In this document: positions 37,433 to 45,467 of the stretch, piece by piece | Layout of the letters: each line of letters opens with the position of its first letter | Position numbering within the stretch: the first letter of the stretch is position 1 | NCBI GenBank assembly: GCA_027491075.1 | Contig: JAIXWX010000025.1 | Location: 124,001-188,000 of the forward strand | DNA: 64,000 bases | Source: Flavobacteriales bacterium | GTDB taxonomy: Bacteria > Bacteroidota > Bacteroidia > Flavobacteriales_D > Sanyastnellaceae | Reading direction: 5' to 3' | The notes under the pieces: model-generated | The model's input: only the letters and a program-made list of their open reading frames with translations | Databases searched by the model: none | What the model was told of the DNA's origin: nothing | Position numbers and translations under genes: made by a program

Positions 37433-38511
37433 TGAGTCATTCAAAATTACCTAAGAGAGATGGTTTTCTTTTTCACCCTAAAGAAGTTGCTCTTTTAGGC
37501 ATTTCTTGTGAAGAAATAAACTCCGTTTTTCAAGAGCTGCGAAAAAATTTCTCAAGTAAAAAAATTGTACTCATAGACGGTACTCATGATCATAACTTGA
37601 ATTCTCAACAAGCCTTGGTCTTTCACAAGGACCACTTTTCTCTTGAAATGAATGGATCAAGTAAAACTTTTGAGAACTTCGCTCTGCTGCATGCCCTTGA
37701 TACAGTAGTTGTGAATGGAAATCACTTTGCTGCACGAGAACACATTTTGTTTTGTGACCCATCCAAAAGAGGCACATTGTTGCGAAGACAAGATCAATTG
37801 AAAAGAATAAGTGCTGTGGTGCTTTCAGAAGGGATGGATTCCGTGCCAGAAGATGTTTTGAATGTAATTCCAAACAAAGACTTCTCTCTTTTATATTCCA
37901 AGAACGAACTATTCCATTTTTTTGAGAAAGATTATCTTTCTGCACCGCCATTAAAAGCATTGGTTCTAACAGGTGGTGAGTCTTTGCGAATGGGAACGGA
38001 TAAAAGCCAGTTGAATTACCACGGAGTTCCACAGTGGAAGTTTTTGGAACAAGAAGTTTTATCATCTGGAATTCCTGTGTTTTTTTCTGTGAGAAAAGCT
38101 ACCGGGATTGATCGTCCAGAACTAGAAGATCGATTTGTTGGAATGGGGGCGTTGGGAGGAATCATGTCAGCGATGTTGGAACATCCCGGTCATGCATTTC
38201 TCATCATAGCTTGTGATATGCCTAACATAGATCGAAAGACTATAACTGCACTGCTCGAACAAAGAAGTGCTTCTCAGTTTGCAACGTGTTTCTACAATGA
38301 ACACAAAGGATGGGCAGAGCCACTTTTTGCTATTTGGGAGCCGAAGTCATTACACGCGATGTTGCATTATTTAGCCTTGGGCAAGTCATGTCCAAGAAAG
38401 TTACTCTCTGAATTAGATATACATTCGATTATACCAGGGCACTCTGATTTTCTTATCAATGTAAATACACCGGAAGAGAGGTCTGATTGGTTTAAAGAAA
38501 GAAACATATGA
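37432..38511 (+). CDS. MobA-like nucleotidyltransferase with an extra N-terminal domain
   Basis: A 359-residue protein. The C-terminal half (about 178-359) is a MobA-type NTP transferase: KALVLTGGESLRMGTDKSQL carries the nucleotide-binding loop and conserved Lys, and IIACDMPNIDRKTI carries the metal-binding Asp. MobA joins GMP to molybdopterin. The N-terminal ~175 residues are not part of MobA. They read like a worn alpha/beta domain (KKIVLIDGTHDHNL, LDTVVVNGNHFAARE, LKRISAVVLSEGMDSVP) without a P-loop; a degenerate MobB-like GTPase is possible but not shown. Between moaC and the thioesterase with overlaps of 1 and 4 bases. MobA activity is likely; the front domain is unknown. Confidence 0.85.
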   Translation: MSHSKLPKRDGFLFHPKEVALLGISCEEINSVFQELRKNFSSKKIVLIDGTHDHNLNSQQALVFHKDHFSLEMNGSSKTFENFALLHALDTVVVNGNHFAAREHILFCDPSKRGTLLRRQDQLKRISAVVLSEGMDSVPEDVLNVIPNKDFSLLYSKNELFHFFEKDYLSAPPLKALVLTGGESLRMGTDKSQLNYHGVPQWKFLEQEVLSSGIPVFFSVRKATGIDRPELEDRFVGMGALGGIMSAMLEHPGHAFLIIACDMPNIDRKTITALLEQRSASQFATCFYNEHKGWAEPLFAIWEPKSLHAMLHYLALGKSCPRKLLSELDIHSIIPGHSDFLINVNTPEERSDWFKERNI

Positions 38512-38930
38512 AATATACTCCATACACACCCGAGATACGATTTGCCGATATTGACGCCATGGGTCACGTGAACAACGCCACGTATTTAACGTATTTGGAA
38601 CAAGCTAGAATTCATTATTTTTCTCAAATGGATTTAGGTACTTGGGATTGGAAAAAGCACGGTGTGATTGTCGCTCGTCATGAAATCGATTACAAGCGCC
38701 CCATCTACTCTCGCGATCGTGTGTTTATACAGTTGGGTTGTAAGAATATCGGAGGAAAGAGCCTTCACATGGATTATAAAGTTACAGTAGTGGACGGCGA
38801 TGGCCAACAAACCATTGCGGCTTTTGCAAGCACAGTTCTGGTTTGTTTTGATCACACTTCACAACAAACCATTTCTGTTCCCGAAAAGTGGAAAGAGAAA
38901 ATGCTAGCATTGCCTTCTGTTACTTCCTAA
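38508..38930 (+). CDS. acyl-CoA thioesterase, YbgC/4HBT hotdog family
   Basis: A 140-residue single hotdog domain. The start has the family pattern RFADIDAMGHVNNATYLTYL, with the Asp of D-x-x-GHVNN in the catalytic position, followed by EQARIHYFSQMDLG, IDYKRPIYSRDRVFIQL and GKSLHMDYKV. These enzymes hydrolyse acyl-CoA or 4-hydroxybenzoyl-CoA thioesters in the cytoplasm; the substrate cannot be told from sequence. It overlaps the MobA-like gene by 4 bases (ATGA) and converges with the alpha-amylase gene with an 11-base overlap. A link with molybdenum cofactor genes is not obvious. Confidence 0.9.
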   Translation: MKYTPYTPEIRFADIDAMGHVNNATYLTYLEQARIHYFSQMDLGTWDWKKHGVIVARHEIDYKRPIYSRDRVFIQLGCKNIGGKSLHMDYKVTVVDGDGQQTIAAFASTVLVCFDHTSQQTISVPEKWKEKMLALPSVTS

Positions 38931-40818
38931 AGTGAATCAAACTACAGCTTTTGGCACCTACTTGGAAAGATCCAGCGATAGTGGCTCGCTGTCCACTGCA
39001 AATATCCATTCCTGTTGTTAGGGTACCTAAGCATTCAGCGAATCGTGATAAATCAGGTTGGACATCTTTATCGTTCATGTTGTAAACACACATCAATACG
39101 TTTTCAGCATCGTGTCTAAAGTATACATACACATTATCAAAGGGCACAAATTGGGTAGTTGCAGCGTCCTTTATCCAGCCGTTGTTTTTTCTCCAAAGAA
39201 ATAATGTCTGAATAAAATCGAATGCTTCTCCTTCTTGTTGATTGAGATTTTCTCTTTTGAACTTATCGATAGGATCTCCAGGCCAACCTCCTGGAAAATC
39301 TTCTCGGACTTTGGCATCCGGGTCAGAGAAGTTTTTCATAAGAATTTCATGGCCATAATAAATACATGGAATTCCTCGCATGGTTGCAATCATGGCATTT
39401 CCCATCTTCCACTTCTTAAGATCTTCACCAACTATGGAGTAGAATCTACTGAGATCATGATTGTCTAAGAAAGTGACATTTCTAGTTGGGTCTTCATAAA
39501 GAATATCCGATCCAAGCGTCATTTGAATCCTTCGCAAACCTTCTTCCCATCCAAAGTTTTCGTTCAAACCTTTTGTGATTGCAAAATAGAGAATAAAGTC
39601 AGTTACTCCTTGCATATTGGAGTTAAATGCGGTGTTGAGTTTATTGTTTTTTGGAAACCATGCCTGAACGGTATTGCCTTGGACCCATGTCTCTCCGAAG
39701 ATGAAGAAGGTTGGATATTCTCTCATCAATGCGGTGTTCAACTTACTCATAAAAATCTGATCTGGGTAGGAGTAGGTATCTACTCTAAACGCATCTATTC
39801 CTAAAAACTCAATCCACCAAATAGAGTTCTGAATAAGATATGTCGCCAAATGTGGATCTTGTTGATTCAGATCAGGCATGTGTTTGTCAAACCATGCATT
39901 CGCGAAAACTTCTCTATCTTTTTTGGAAGAATAGGGATCCATTAAAACTTCTGTTCGATAGGTAGTTCGGGTGAAATCTACAAACCAATGGACCCAGTTG
40001 CTATCAGGTAAGTCTTTGAATAGATAATGTTCATTTCCCCAATGGTTATACACGACATCCCAGACCATTTTAATATCCCTTTGGTGCAATGAGTCCACTA
40101 AGTTCTTCAGCATCGTATTGCTCCCAAGGCGCGGGTCGACCTTATAGGAATCAGTGGCTGCGTATCCATGATAACTTTCAAACGGCTGATTGTTTTCCAA
40201 AAGCGGATTAATCCATAGTGCGGTTGTGCCCAAGCTAGAGAGGTAATCCAAGTGGTCCATAATTCCTTTGATGTCGCCACCGTGTCTTCCTTTTAATGCC
40301 TTTCTATCTGCCGTTTTTTCATTCAGATCGTCCATTGCGTCGTTTGAGGGATCCCCATTTGCAAATCGATCAGGAAATAGTAAATACATGTTGTCAGCAG
40401 AATGGAGACCTTGGGGTGAATATCCAGATCGTTTCCAAAGGGGGTAGGAGTAAACAACGGGTTTTTTAGTTTTTGGAAAGAAAAAGCGGAAGTCAATGCT
40501 CCCCGCCGCTTGTTGCTTTCCGATAACGATGGTAACATATTGATAGCATTTGTTCCTAGCGGGTTCAGTTTTGATAATTTTCGTAAACCCAGCATCTAGT
40601 TCGACCCGTGCATTTCCAATGTTGGGACCCTTAAAAAGAAGCTCGAGCGTATCGGTGTTCATTGCTACCCACCAATTGGATGGATCGACTCTTTCTATCC
40701 TCGAAGGTGAATTCTTAGAATAAGTACCTAGGGTAATGAAAGCGAAAATGGTAACTAATACGAACGTATAAAGTCGTTGTGGATAATCTTTTGAGGTTTT
40801 TTTTGCAGAGATGTGCAT
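38920..40818 (-). CDS. GH13 alpha-amylase / cyclomaltodextrinase-type enzyme, exported
   Basis: A 632-residue glycoside hydrolase. An N-terminal hydrophobic segment (LYTFVLVTIFAFITLGTYS) acts as signal or anchor. An N-terminal beta domain of the cyclomaltodextrinase type (about 40-130: IERVDPSNWWVAMNTDTLEL) precedes the TIM barrel (about 140-540) and a C-terminal beta domain. Catalytic residues can be placed: nucleophile Asp347 (GIDAFRVDTYSYP), acid/base Glu376 (FIFGETWVQG) and Asp455 (TFLDNHDLSRF). VVYNHWGNEH is conserved region I. It acts on alpha-1,4-glucans or maltodextrins outside the cytoplasm, probably in the periplasm or as SusG-like. It is divergent from a T9SS protein with starch-binding-like modules, which supports glucan use. 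Confidence 0.92.
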   Translation of the reverse strand: MHISAKKTSKDYPQRLYTFVLVTIFAFITLGTYSKNSPSRIERVDPSNWWVAMNTDTLELLFKGPNIGNARVELDAGFTKIIKTEPARNKCYQYVTIVIGKQQAAGSIDFRFFFPKTKKPVVYSYPLWKRSGYSPQGLHSADNMYLLFPDRFANGDPSNDAMDDLNEKTADRKALKGRHGGDIKGIMDHLDYLSSLGTTALWINPLLENNQPFESYHGYAATDSYKVDPRLGSNTMLKNLVDSLHQRDIKMVWDVVYNHWGNEHYLFKDLPDSNWVHWFVDFTRTTYRTEVLMDPYSSKKDREVFANAWFDKHMPDLNQQDPHLATYLIQNSIWWIEFLGIDAFRVDTYSYPDQIFMSKLNTALMREYPTFFIFGETWVQGNTVQAWFPKNNKLNTAFNSNMQGVTDFILYFAITKGLNENFGWEEGLRRIQMTLGSDILYEDPTRNVTFLDNHDLSRFYSIVGEDLKKWKMGNAMIATMRGIPCIYYGHEILMKNFSDPDAKVREDFPGGWPGDPIDKFKRENLNQQEGEAFDFIQTLFLWRKNNGWIKDAATTQFVPFDNVYVYFRHDAENVLMCVYNMNDKDVQPDLSRFAECLGTLTTGMDICSGQRATIAGSFQVGAKSCSLIHFRK

Positions 40819-40890
40819 GTTTGTTATGAAAAATGTTACTTTTGGAAAGTGTTAAATGTACACCAAGTATAACCCAAACAACAAATACCA

Positions 40891-42633
40891 ATGAAAAAAA
40901 TCTACACAATGTTTTTCGCCAGTGTTTTGAGCGTGGCCTCCATGGCTCAAGCAACGGTGACTTTCAATGTGGACATGAACCAGCAGACTGTAAGTCCTGA
41001 TGGTGTTCACATTGCAGGTAATTTTGCTGATCTCAATTACGACGGCAATCTTGAGAATCCTTCTTACGTGAATTGGAGTCCAACTGCTTATCAATTATCC
41101 GATGTCGACATGGACGGTGTTTACAGCTTTTCCTTCGATTTGGTACCAGGAGCTTATGAATTCAAGTTTATCAATGGTAATAACTGGCCATTTGAAGAGG
41201 TAGTTCCAAATGCATGCCGTGCCAACCAATCTGGAAACTCTAACCGCATTCTTTATGTATTTGAAGACGCTACAAGTTACGATGTGTGTTTTGGTGCTTG
41301 TGCAGCTTGTGGTTCAAAGACGGCTCTTTTCCGTGTTGATGCCAATTTCATAGACACCGATGGTGATGGCACACCTGGAGAATTGGGCGAGGACATTTCT
41401 CCATTAGGTATTCACGTAGCTGGAGATTGGCAAAATCCACAATGGCAACCCAATACTCATCCGTTGAATGACTTCGATGGAGATGGTATTTGGAGCGCTG
41501 TTTATCCTATTGCAGATCAAGATGTAATGCAGTTCAAGTTCATCAACGGAAACGACTGGGTTGATGGTATTCCAGAATCTGTATCAGGATCATGTGCGGC
41601 TGGTGACAACAGACAGTTTGATCTTACAGAAGACAACACCGTTCTTCCTGTGTATTGCTGGAATTCTTGCGATCCTTGCGTTCAACCAAGTATGATTACT
41701 TTCCAAGTGAACATGTCAGTTTATTGTGGCGACCTATCCGAAGGAGTTAATTTGATGGGTACTGCTACCAACTGGTCTTCTGGAGAGCCGATGTCTGATT
41801 CTGACGGTGATGGAATTTATACTTTGACTTTACCTCTTCAACCAGGAGCCTATGAATTTAAGTTTAGAGTGGGTGGAAATGGATGGGAAGGAGTTGGTAA
41901 TCGTCCATTGACTGTTGAGCAGTCAACAGATGCAACTCTAGATGCTGTGTGCTTTAGTTCTATGGAGCCTTGCGGACAAGCTTTCGATCCAGCAGATGTA
42001 CTCTTCCGTGTTAATCCAGGCACCAATGAAGTACCTGTAGGTCAGGTTCTTTGGGTAATGGGAGACTTTACAGGATGGCAGAGCGGAGCTTTAACAATGA
42101 CGGATGATGATGGTGACGGTATCTGGGAAAGGCTTATAGAAGATTTTTGTCCACAAGAAGGTTTCTTCAAGTTTGTAATTGGAGCTGATAATACTCAAAC
42201 TGGAACAAACTGGACGGAAGAGACTGCTGATTTCTCTGAGCTTGAAGGAGCATGCGGAGTGAATAATCCTGGCTTCTCTGACAACAGAAAATTTGTAAGA
42301 CCATCTGCCGATGCAATGGAAATTTGCTTCACTTTCAATACTTGCGGAACTTGCTTAGTAGGAGTGGATGAAACTACCGTAGTAGAGTCATTGAAGGTTT
42401 TCCCAAATCCAGCGCAGGACATTTTGAATGTTAGCTTTGAGTCATTGGTTGCTCAGAATGTTGTGATCAACGTGATCAATAACTTGGGTCAAATAGTAAT
42501 GACACAAAATCTAGGTAACGTAGTAGGTCAGCGCACGGTTCAAATGAACGTGAACAACCTTTCTACTGGAGTATATGCTATTCAAATTTCAAATGGTAGC
42601 AGCACTCAAGTGGAGCGTGTTACTGTGAAGTAA
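40891..42633 (+). CDS. T9SS-secreted protein with four starch-binding-like (CBM20/48-like) modules
   Basis: A 580-residue secreted protein. Signal peptide about 1-19 (ends SMAQ). There are four repeats of about 100-120 residues, each with the pattern G-x-(F/W)-x-x-W ... D-x-D-G-D-G-x-(W/Y) ... PGAYEFKF-x-x-G-x-x-W: SDVDMDGVYSFSFDLVPGAY; NDFDGDGIWSAVYPIADQ; SDSDGDGIYTLTLPLQPGAY; TDDDGDGIWERLIEDFCP. This is the sequence style of CBM20/CBM48 and AMPK glycogen-binding modules. The last 80 residues are a type A T9SS sorting domain (LKVFPNPAQDILNVSFESL). A box TACTTTTG at 40837-40844 may be its -7 promoter element. Next to the divergent alpha-amylase gene, so alpha-glucan binding is a reasonable inference. 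Confidence 0.83.
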   Translation: MKKIYTMFFASVLSVASMAQATVTFNVDMNQQTVSPDGVHIAGNFADLNYDGNLENPSYVNWSPTAYQLSDVDMDGVYSFSFDLVPGAYEFKFINGNNWPFEEVVPNACRANQSGNSNRILYVFEDATSYDVCFGACAACGSKTALFRVDANFIDTDGDGTPGELGEDISPLGIHVAGDWQNPQWQPNTHPLNDFDGDGIWSAVYPIADQDVMQFKFINGNDWVDGIPESVSGSCAAGDNRQFDLTEDNTVLPVYCWNSCDPCVQPSMITFQVNMSVYCGDLSEGVNLMGTATNWSSGEPMSDSDGDGIYTLTLPLQPGAYEFKFRVGGNGWEGVGNRPLTVEQSTDATLDAVCFSSMEPCGQAFDPADVLFRVNPGTNEVPVGQVLWVMGDFTGWQSGALTMTDDDGDGIWERLIEDFCPQEGFFKFVIGADNTQTGTNWTEETADFSELEGACGVNNPGFSDNRKFVRPSADAMEICFTFNTCGTCLVGVDETTVVESLKVFPNPAQDILNVSFESLVAQNVVINVINNLGQIVMTQNLGNVVGQRTVQMNVNNLSTGVYAIQISNGSSTQVERVTVK

Positions 42634-42655
42634 TAGTTTTTAATGAAATGATGAG

Positions 42656-42686
42656 AAAAGGCCGGGCAATGCCCGGCCTTTTTTTA
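42656..42686 (+). terminator. intrinsic terminator
   Basis: GGCCGGGC (42660-42667) pairs with GCCCGGCC (42671-42678) around a 3-base loop, flanked by A4 before and T7 after. It ends the starch-binding-like protein gene. Confidence 0.92.
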
Positions 42687-42714
42687 TTGTTAGATAGGAA
42701 AAAGGGTCAAAAAG

Positions 42715-42744
42715 TTGGCAGATTCAATGATTCTGTTATTTTTG
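42715..42744 (+). promoter_or_regulatory. promoter of the SprB-repeat protein gene
   Basis: TTG at 42715-42717, 19 bases, TATTTTTG at 42737-42744: a full match to the Bacteroidota promoter. The predicted start is near 42750, 38 bases before ATG 42788. Confidence 0.7.
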
Positions 42745-42787
42745 ACAATTCATTGCAAAGCCTTTTAAACCAAAATCAAATCATCAC

Positions 42788-45319
42788 ATGAAGAAAAGTC
42801 TACTTACACTTTTCATTACTGTGTTTTTCACAGGAGCTGCCAGTGCCCAAGTTATCGGTATTAGTGTAGAGGAATTCTACTCGGACAACGGGACCATAAC
42901 AGGATATCCCAGTGGTCATACGACCTACAGAATTTATGCCGAGTGCACCAATCCCGGAGACAGAGTTCTAAGTGTTGTTGGCTATGATGAGGCTCCCTTA
43001 GCATTGAACGTTCCTGATGGAATATGGAGTCACCCGGAGCCTTCGGGTGTATTAGGTTCGGATAACAGTTGTAATCTTTATACTCTTTTTCCCGCACTGG
43101 TTTATGACTCATATGTCACTATCGGTCGCACCTGTAATACCGATCCAGGAGGGACTATTTTTTCCGCGGAGGATACTGATCAGCCTTGGAGAAGCTCTTT
43201 TGATACAAATCCCTATGGTAACGGAACAATTCTTTTAAATAGTACCGTGGGTGGTGGCTGGAGTTCCCCACCTCAAGACGGTCAAGGCAATCCTTTTGTA
43301 AATGTGGTAGCAGGTACTGACTTAAAAGTTCTCATTGCTCAAATAACTACAACGGGGAGCATATGTGGATCTTTCAATGTGCAGTGCAGACTTCAGGGAC
43401 AATCGACAGGGGCAATCGTCTACTCGGGTTTGGTTTTCGGAACGGAAGATTGTGGTACCCCAGGTTGTAACGACGACACGGCTTTGAACTTCGATCCAGC
43501 AGCAGGTTTTAATGATGGAACATGTCTTTATGATTGTGCCATAGCCTTTGAAAGCATTCTATCGGAAAACCCCACATGCCCAGGCGGTGACAATGGATCA
43601 ATCGATGTGGTGGTGACAGGATATCAAGATGTACTGGAAATAGAGTTTAATGGAGGATCACCATTTGTAAGTGATGGATCCTTTAGTGTTTCAAATTTAG
43701 AAGAGGGCATATATCAAATTGTTGCTCGCGATAGAAAGTTCTACAATGAAGTTTTCAATCCAGGGGGCATGTATGGAACTTGTGAGGCTATTGAATTTAT
43801 TGAATTGTTTACTGATCCAATCGTTTACAGTGCTATTGAGACTACTAATCCCACCTGTGGTGGTGATCAAGATGGATGTGCCATTGCGGCATTCAGCGGA
43901 GGTTTTGGAAGCTCTAGCTTTATGATTTACGACGCGTCTTCAAATACTCCACTAACTGAAACAAATGGAGAGGAAATTGTACTTCCTTCACCTGATTACT
44001 GCGGGTTGTCTTCAGGGGTTTATTTCTTTATGGGGCAAGATGAAAATGGATGTACCGCAATATCAGAAGAGTTTTCGATTGTTTCTCCAGCTCCTTTGAA
44101 TATCATTGTCGGAGCATCTGCTCCAGCGGAGTGCTTTAACTCGCCTGATGGTGTGCAAGTACTCACTTGGTCAGGTGGGACGGGTGATGTGGATTGGAGT
44201 CTCGAAGATGATGGTGTTTACGATCTAGAAGGCGGAGTTTCCACCATTATACTAGAGGATCTTATTCCTGGGGAGTATATGGCTTACGCTCAAGATGTCA
44301 ACGGTTGCCAGGATACTCAATCGTTTACTGTTACAGGAGGTCCAGAGTTCATAGTAGAGTTTACATCTATTGCTCCTGAATGCCCAGGCGAAATCAATGG
44401 CGGCCTTTCTGTAGTTGCTACTGGTGGAGCAGGTGGCTTCACTTATGATTTCGAGTGCCAAGGAGCTCTTGGATCGCAGAATACTTGGTCAGGTCTAGCG
44501 CCTGGATCTTATGATGTGTGTATCATGGATGAAACCGGATGTTTTGGAGCGTTCGAAGGACAGGTATTCGATGCTGTTCCATTATCCGTAAACGTAATTT
44601 CAACAGGAATTTCCTGCAATGGATCTCAAGACGGATCTATTGACATTATCGTAAATGGTGGCTCGGGCGACTATCAATTCAGTATTGACGGAGAAGAATT
44701 TTCTTTGTCTTCTAATTTCTCAAACTTAGAGGCGGGCAGCTATGATGTTATAGTAGTTGATGGAAATGGATGTACACTTATCAGCACGGATGTGGCTCTG
44801 ATCCTTGAGCCAGAAGTCTTGACAGTTGAACTCGTTGATGCCGGTGGAGATGGTGGATTCGCAGAGGGTTTCATAGATATTAACGTTGCTGGCGGATCGT
44901 CCCCTTATTCGTTTCAGTGGTCAAATGCCAATGGACCAGTAAGTGCCGATGAGGATCCATTCAACTTAACTGAAGGCTCCTACTCAGTAGTTGTTACGGA
45001 TGCTAACGCATGCTCTATCACGGTCAATAATTTGGCAATCATTACCGGGGTTGCAGAACTCGCTAATGGTACTTCTTTGATGGTACTTCCAAACCCAACC
45101 AATGGAATCTTTGACATCCGTTTCGAAGGTTTGTCTGGTCAGAAAGTAGCGTATTCTATTCTTGATGCACAAGGTCGTGTTTTATTGAACAAGGAACTCG
45201 GAAACATCACCGGCCAGATCATAGAGAATATTGACGGAAGCGATTTTGCTTCAGGCATATATCATATTAACGTATTTGTAGGAGAAGAATTTAAAAACAT
45301 GAAATTGATTGTTCAATAA
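42788..45319 (+). CDS. T9SS-secreted protein with SprB-like repeats
   Basis: An 843-residue secreted protein. Signal peptide about 1-20 (ends GAASAQ). Residues 20-215 are the unnamed domain shared with the protein at 33220-34185 (TTYRIYAECTNPG, LVYDSYVTIGRT), followed by one Cys motif PGCNDDTALNFDPAAGFNDG. From about 255 to 740 there are six to seven SprB-like repeats of 70-80 residues with the core C-x-G-x-x-(D/N)-G-x-(I/L) ... GG ... Y-x-(F/W) ... L-x-x-G-x-Y-x-V-x-V-x-D-x-x-G-C, e.g. ISCNGSQDGSIDIIVNGGSG and LEAGSYDVIVVDGNGC. A type A T9SS sorting domain (LMVLPNPTNGIFDIRFEGL) ends it. SprB repeats occur in mobile gliding adhesins; this protein is much shorter than SprB, so adhesion is possible but unproven. 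Confidence 0.85.
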   Translation: MKKSLLTLFITVFFTGAASAQVIGISVEEFYSDNGTITGYPSGHTTYRIYAECTNPGDRVLSVVGYDEAPLALNVPDGIWSHPEPSGVLGSDNSCNLYTLFPALVYDSYVTIGRTCNTDPGGTIFSAEDTDQPWRSSFDTNPYGNGTILLNSTVGGGWSSPPQDGQGNPFVNVVAGTDLKVLIAQITTTGSICGSFNVQCRLQGQSTGAIVYSGLVFGTEDCGTPGCNDDTALNFDPAAGFNDGTCLYDCAIAFESILSENPTCPGGDNGSIDVVVTGYQDVLEIEFNGGSPFVSDGSFSVSNLEEGIYQIVARDRKFYNEVFNPGGMYGTCEAIEFIELFTDPIVYSAIETTNPTCGGDQDGCAIAAFSGGFGSSSFMIYDASSNTPLTETNGEEIVLPSPDYCGLSSGVYFFMGQDENGCTAISEEFSIVSPAPLNIIVGASAPAECFNSPDGVQVLTWSGGTGDVDWSLEDDGVYDLEGGVSTIILEDLIPGEYMAYAQDVNGCQDTQSFTVTGGPEFIVEFTSIAPECPGEINGGLSVVATGGAGGFTYDFECQGALGSQNTWSGLAPGSYDVCIMDETGCFGAFEGQVFDAVPLSVNVISTGISCNGSQDGSIDIIVNGGSGDYQFSIDGEEFSLSSNFSNLEAGSYDVIVVDGNGCTLISTDVALILEPEVLTVELVDAGGDGGFAEGFIDINVAGGSSPYSFQWSNANGPVSADEDPFNLTEGSYSVVVTDANACSITVNNLAIITGVAELANGTSLMVLPNPTNGIFDIRFEGLSGQKVAYSILDAQGRVLLNKELGNITGQIIENIDGSDFASGIYHINVFVGEEFKNMKLIVQ

Positions 45320-45338
45320 ATTTCCTGATCACTAACAA

Positions 45339-45382
45339 AAATTACCCTTGTCTTGAGCAATCAGACAGGGGTAATTTGTTTT
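45339..45382 (+). terminator. intrinsic terminator
   Basis: AATTACCCTTGTCT pairs with AGACAGGGGTAATT (one G-T pair) around the loop TGAGCAATC and is followed by TTGTTTT. It ends the SprB-repeat protein gene. Confidence 0.75.
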
Positions 45383-45467
45383 AGGACTACAAGAAACAAA
45401 TGATTCTGAAAATATTAGATTGACGATTTATTCTTATTATAGCATATTGAAACCAAATCCAGATACA

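Noticed and set aside
45420-45467. TTG start for the FG-GAP protein
   Set aside because: The 16 extra residues are polar and precede a proper signal peptide that begins at ATG 45468.
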